In this document: positions 60,862 through 64,000 of the stretch, piece by piece
Numbering within the stretch: the first letter of the stretch is position 1
Layout of the letters: each line of letters opens with the position of its first letter
Assembly (NCBI GenBank): GCA_032209605.1
Contig: JASFXZ010000010.1
Span: forward strand, 9,445,385 to 9,509,384
Origin: Mactromeris polynyma
Taxonomy: Eukaryota; Mollusca; Bivalvia; Venerida; Mactridae
Direction: 5' to 3'
Length of the DNA: 64,000 nt
The notes under the pieces: model-generated
Database searches by the model: none
Seen by the model: only the letters and a program-made list of their open reading frames with translations
What the model was told of the DNA's origin: nothing
Translations under genes and position numbers: made by a program

Positions 60862-62006
60862 TATGCCCCCACTCTGAAAAGGGGGAGCATATAGATTTGC
60901 CCTTGTATGTCCGTCCGTCCTTCTGGCCGTCACAAAATCTTGTGTCACTCATATCTCTAAAACAATATGAGCCGGAGTCATTAAACTTAACAGGAATGTT
61001 CACCAGCATGTGAAGTTGTGCACCTTGGGTTTCATGTTTGGCTGTGCCCAGTAATTGCAAAGTTATGACCATTGACTCAGTTAAAATATAGCCTACAGAG
61101 TATGCAATCTTGTGTCACTCATATCTCCAAAAGTATATGAGCCAGAGTCATTAAACTTTGCAGGAATGTTCACTTGACTTAGTTAAATATAGCCTACTGA
61201 GTATGCAATATTATGTCGCACATTATCTCCAAAAGTACATGAGCCAGAGATATAAGACTTTACAGAAATGTTCACACGCATGTGTTATATTGCACCTGGG
61301 GATTCATAATCCGGTGAGCCCAGTAAGTGCAAAGTTATGACCCTTGATTTATTGAAAATATAGCATACATAGCGTGCAATTTATTGTTGCGCATATCTCC
61401 AATAGTATATCAGATACACTCACCAAGCTGTACAGGAATGTTCACCAACCTGTATAGTTGTGCACCTCGGGTTTCATGTTTGCCTGTGTCCAGTAAGTGC
61501 AAAGTTATGGCCCTTGACTTATCACCATAATCAGTACAGTTGTTCACTTGGTAATTTTGATATCCATTCACAAACTATGAGCAGAATCAGTGTTTTTTTT
61601 GGGACCTTTTTGGGGCCGAAATTCGGACCCATTCCCCTCACTCAAAAGTATGTTTTTTTCCCCTATTCTCCGTTAAAATTCCCCTCCTACAGCTTTTTTT
61701 TTTAAATCGGAGATGTTGCCAGTATTGTTGATATTTTTAGTCAGAAAGATAGAAACATTGACCTGTAATGAAACTAACTAATCTGTTAGCATATTTACAT
61801 GTTTACATCACTGCAACAAAGAAGTGTAGTGAATACAGACATAGAAATGTATACTTTGTTATGCACATTATTTTCCCCCTATTTTCCCCTCACATCGCTA
61901 TTTTCCCCTATCTAAGGGCCCCGCCACCATTCCCCTAGAAGTGAAAAGAAACACTGAGAATAATAGCATTTGTTTTTGTGACAAAGGCTGCAAGTGGGGG
62001 CATCTG
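60862..62006. mobile_element. 1.15-kb element with TGCCCCCACT inverted ends, internal ~190-bp tandem units
   Basis: ATGCCCCCACTCTGAAAAGG left and AAGTGGGGGCATC right are inverted. A GTATGTCCGTCCGTCC tract follows the left end. The body repeats CATATCTC.AAA.TATATGAGCC, AGGAATGTTCAC and GTGCACCT.GGGTTTCAT four times between 60945 and 61530. The right portion is interrupted by the hAT-like insert at 61588-61956. Confidence 0.75.
61588..61956. mobile_element. 369-bp hAT-like MITE with 5-bp target duplication, nested in the preceding element
   Basis: CAGTGTTTTTTTTGGGAC left and GTGAAAAGAAACACTG right. AGAAT flanks both sides. The uninterrupted site GAGCAGAATAATAGCATTTG exists in a relative at 55068-55090, which fixes the insertion exactly. 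Five-base duplications fit the hAT5 type. Confidence 0.85.
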
Positions 62007-62384
62007 TGCCCTATTTAACTTGTACTAGTAGATTATATTTACGTGACACATTTCGTAGATTTTTGACTATATTTTCATTTTTCTTGAATTCTGAACCATA
62101 ATACATCGGGGGTTCAACTAGGGTCATTTTGATAATTTTTTACCAGATTTTACCTTTTTATAGGCAAAATACAAAAAAACGATGTTATGGCACAGTCTAA
62201 ATTGAGAGATGAAAATGAAACCAGTCTAAATTAAAATTTTGTGTGTCAGGTTCTTTGTTAATAAGTATGCAGATGGTTTGAAGAATATACATCCCATAAA
62301 TTTCTCTGTAATCAGAAACAGTCTGTTTTTACTTTTAGTCCTCATAATCGGGTTTTTACTGTCAGAGTATCGCAAACAATAAAG

Positions 62385-62585
62385 GCTTGCATATAGCAAT
62401 CTTCGTGCCCACACGGGTGGGTCACTTAGATTTATCCTTGTCCGTCTGTCCAACACAGAGTAACAAAACTTCACAGACTATTAGTCATTGCATGAAATTG
62501 TGCACATGGGTTTTATATATTGGATTTATTATGTAAGAGCAGAGTTATGCCCCTTGATTTTGTAAAGTTGGGCAGACACACCTAG
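62385..62585. repeat. Fragment related to GTCCGTCTGTCC / GTTATGCCCCTTGA repeats
   Basis: ATCCTTGTCCGTCTGTCCAA, AATTGTGCACATGGGTTTTA and AGAGTTATGCCCCTTGATTT resemble the body of the element at 60862-62006 but are strongly diverged. Confidence 0.45.
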
Positions 62586-62675
62586 TTTTCTACGTAATTA
62601 GTAAATTTATTAACTTACTTATAAACCTCGTACATTTTAAATAAATGGCAAATTTTCTGTTTTCTGTATTTTTAG

Positions 62676-62815
62676 ATACAGCCAAACAGTTAAATGACTG
62701 GCAAAGCCGTGGTGTAGAAGATTCCGATATACAGATTCCGTTACTCATGCAGAATAAAGTGCCGGAAGGTTTTGAAACAGACGAAAATTTTGACGTCTCG
62801 CTGAGACCAGACGGG
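62676..62815 (+). CDS. GPKOW: GPKOW coding exon 3
   Basis: Acceptor TATTTTTAG, phase 1; donor GACGGG/gtatgt, phase 0. It encodes DTAKQLNDWQSRGVEDSDIQ, then IPLLMQNKVPEGFETDENFD and VSLRPDG. DSDIQIPLLMQNKVP aligns with human GVDPTLAIPMIQKGCTP. Intron 2 (59023-62675) holds a MITE and a large TGCCCCCACT-ended element. Confidence 0.9.
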
Positions 62816-62981
62816 GTATGTTGACTTTGGCGTATTGATGTTTGCATAAAACAACTTGACTGAATTACTTTAAAGTGTACTTCTCGAGTTACATATAAGA
62901 TTTGTTTAATTTGTTAGTTGAACAGTTTACAGTAGAATAATACAGAGCATAATTTAAATTGCTGCCTCAGCAATTTTATAT

Positions 62982-63097
62982 CTAACTTTGGGGACCAGTC
63001 TGGTTGGTTTTGAGTACTGCTTTAAAATTGTCCAATTGCAACGCTGCATTCCGAGACTAGTTTCCGAACTCAGTTTAATAACATTGGGCCTTTCACT
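62982..63097. repeat. CCAAT-palindrome family copy 15
   Basis: TTTGGGGACCAGTCTGGTTG, TTAAAATTGTCCAATTGCAA and GAGACTAGTTTCCGAACTCA. The left ATTGG half has a small deletion. Confidence 0.6.
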
Positions 63098-63461
63098 TAC
63101 AACAGTGCATTATCAGCTCAGGAAATAAAATTTTCATTGAATAAAAATGGAACTATGATAAATAACAATAAATATAGATGATGTGTGGATTGCTTGTGGC
63201 CTCTTAAGCCCTGTGGTCCTTCAACAACTGAATTATATCATGAAAGATATCACAGCATGATGGATTTTTTCCTGCCTAAACTAGATCCAACACTCATCCA
63301 GAGACCATCATATATTACTATTAGGTTAAAAATTAAAAAAGGAAGAGGGGATTCCCATACCAGTAATCTATCCACTTTGCGTGCTAGAAAAAAATCTAGA
63401 GAAGATAATGTGTGATGTTTTATCTAGTATAATTTGCTGTCATGTTTTAATATTTACAATA

Positions 63462-63632
63462 TACAGTAAAACCTCAATAATAAGACCACCATTGGGACCC
63501 TTGAAAACTGGTATTTTTTGTTGAGGTGGTCTTTGAATACAGAGCAAAACAGTGAAATTGATTTGAAAGTTGTGTTCTTAATTTTGAGGTGGTCTTAATA
63601 ATGAGGTGGTCTTTATGTGAGGTTTTACTGTA
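63462..63632. mobile_element. Pogo-like MITE, complete, in GPKOW intron 3
   Basis: TACAGTAAAACCTCAATAAT + AAGACCACC left and TATGTGAGGTTTTACTGTA right, with AGAGCAAAACAGTGAAATTG inside. Very close to the 23000-23181 copy. Confidence 0.85.
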
Positions 63633-63846
63633 AGTGGACATTTCACTGACTGAAAAAGTTTGTGAATCAGTAAAATGAGTATTGTTTAACAGTAATATAT
63701 TTGTATATATGTACTACTATGAATGAGGAAATGCATGCAGGCCAAATTTTTCATGAAAGTTTTGAAATCTCGAATATGGCAAACTTATCCACATTTTAAG
63801 CGTTATACCTGAATTGTAAAATAATACTATTGATGTATTTATACAG

Positions 63847-63950
63847 CCAGAAGACACAGACTATGATGAAGTTCCTATTGAAGCATTTGGTATTGCAATG
63901 TTGAAAGGAATGGGATGGAAACCTGGACAAGGCATTGGAAAAAACAATAA
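63847..63950 (+). CDS. GPKOW: GPKOW coding exon 4, start of the G-patch (gene continues off the window)
   Basis: Acceptor TTTATACAG, donor AATAA/gtaaga, phase 2. Residues 139-172. Residues 147 onward, VPIEAFGIAMLKGMGWKPGQ then GIGKNN, are the first half of a G-patch and match human [23 protein letters not shown] closely. The G-patch is the segment known to bind and activate DEAH-box helicases. The remaining G-patch and both KOW domains must lie to the right of base 64000, so the gene is partial here. Confidence 0.94.
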
Positions 63951-64000
63951 GTAAGATCATCCTTTTAGCATTATTTGTTTCAGGTACCCAGAATGACCAA

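Overview
This is a eukaryotic, AT-rich, intron-rich nuclear window, most likely from a mollusc and probably a bivalve. The reasons are spliced exons with GT-AG borders, many tRNA-headed SINEs whose body resembles bivalve SINE families, abundant foldback MITEs, and frequent ACATGTA-type words. There is no bacterial-style coding; almost all long open frames are chance frames, several of them inside tandem arrays.

Two real genes can be reconstructed. (1) On the minus strand lies a MITF/TFE-family bHLH-leucine-zipper transcription factor. Eight coding exons run from 19357 down to 6873, every junction keeps frame, and they encode a protein of 458 residues. A further coding exon at 48773-49065 (minus) ends in the same splice phase as the 19251-19357 exon. 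It can therefore be an alternative 5' exon giving a 520-residue form, much as vertebrate MITF and TFE3 use several first exons. If so, the gene spans at least 42 kb with a 35 kb first intron. (2) On the plus strand the first four coding exons of GPKOW, a G-patch/KOW spliceosomal protein, lie between 54517 and 63950 and the gene runs off the right edge. The two genes are divergent: the distal MITF start and the GPKOW start are about 5.5 kb apart.

The rest is accessory DNA. 1-6.9 kb: sequence 3' of MITF (perhaps partly 3' UTR) with MITEs, a 39-bp array and a striking hairpin at 4763-4838. 6.9-19.4 kb: MITF exons with repeats in the introns. 19.4-48.8 kb: the putative long first intron (or intergenic DNA), with tandem arrays of 51, 10, 36, 54 and 68 bp, a degenerate ~115-bp array, and a compound satellite block at 44.1-48.0 kb (short CCCC-rich, 36-bp and 76-bp units). 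49-54.5 kb: divergent intergenic region. 54.5-64 kb: GPKOW exons, with intron 1 carrying two DNA transposons almost end to end.

At least six dispersed families recur: pogo-like MITEs starting CAGTAAAACCTC; a related family starting CAGTCAAACCTG; a palindromic ~130-bp family carrying CCAAT/ATTGG; a ~290-bp unknown family (five copies); a ~230-bp MITE with ACTGGTCAAAAG ends; and SINEs. Several tandem arrays sit inside or at the edge of these elements. The 68-bp array carries five identical CACGTG E-boxes inside the gene for an E-box-binding factor. No protein-coding transposon, CRISPR array or intact tRNA/rRNA gene was found.
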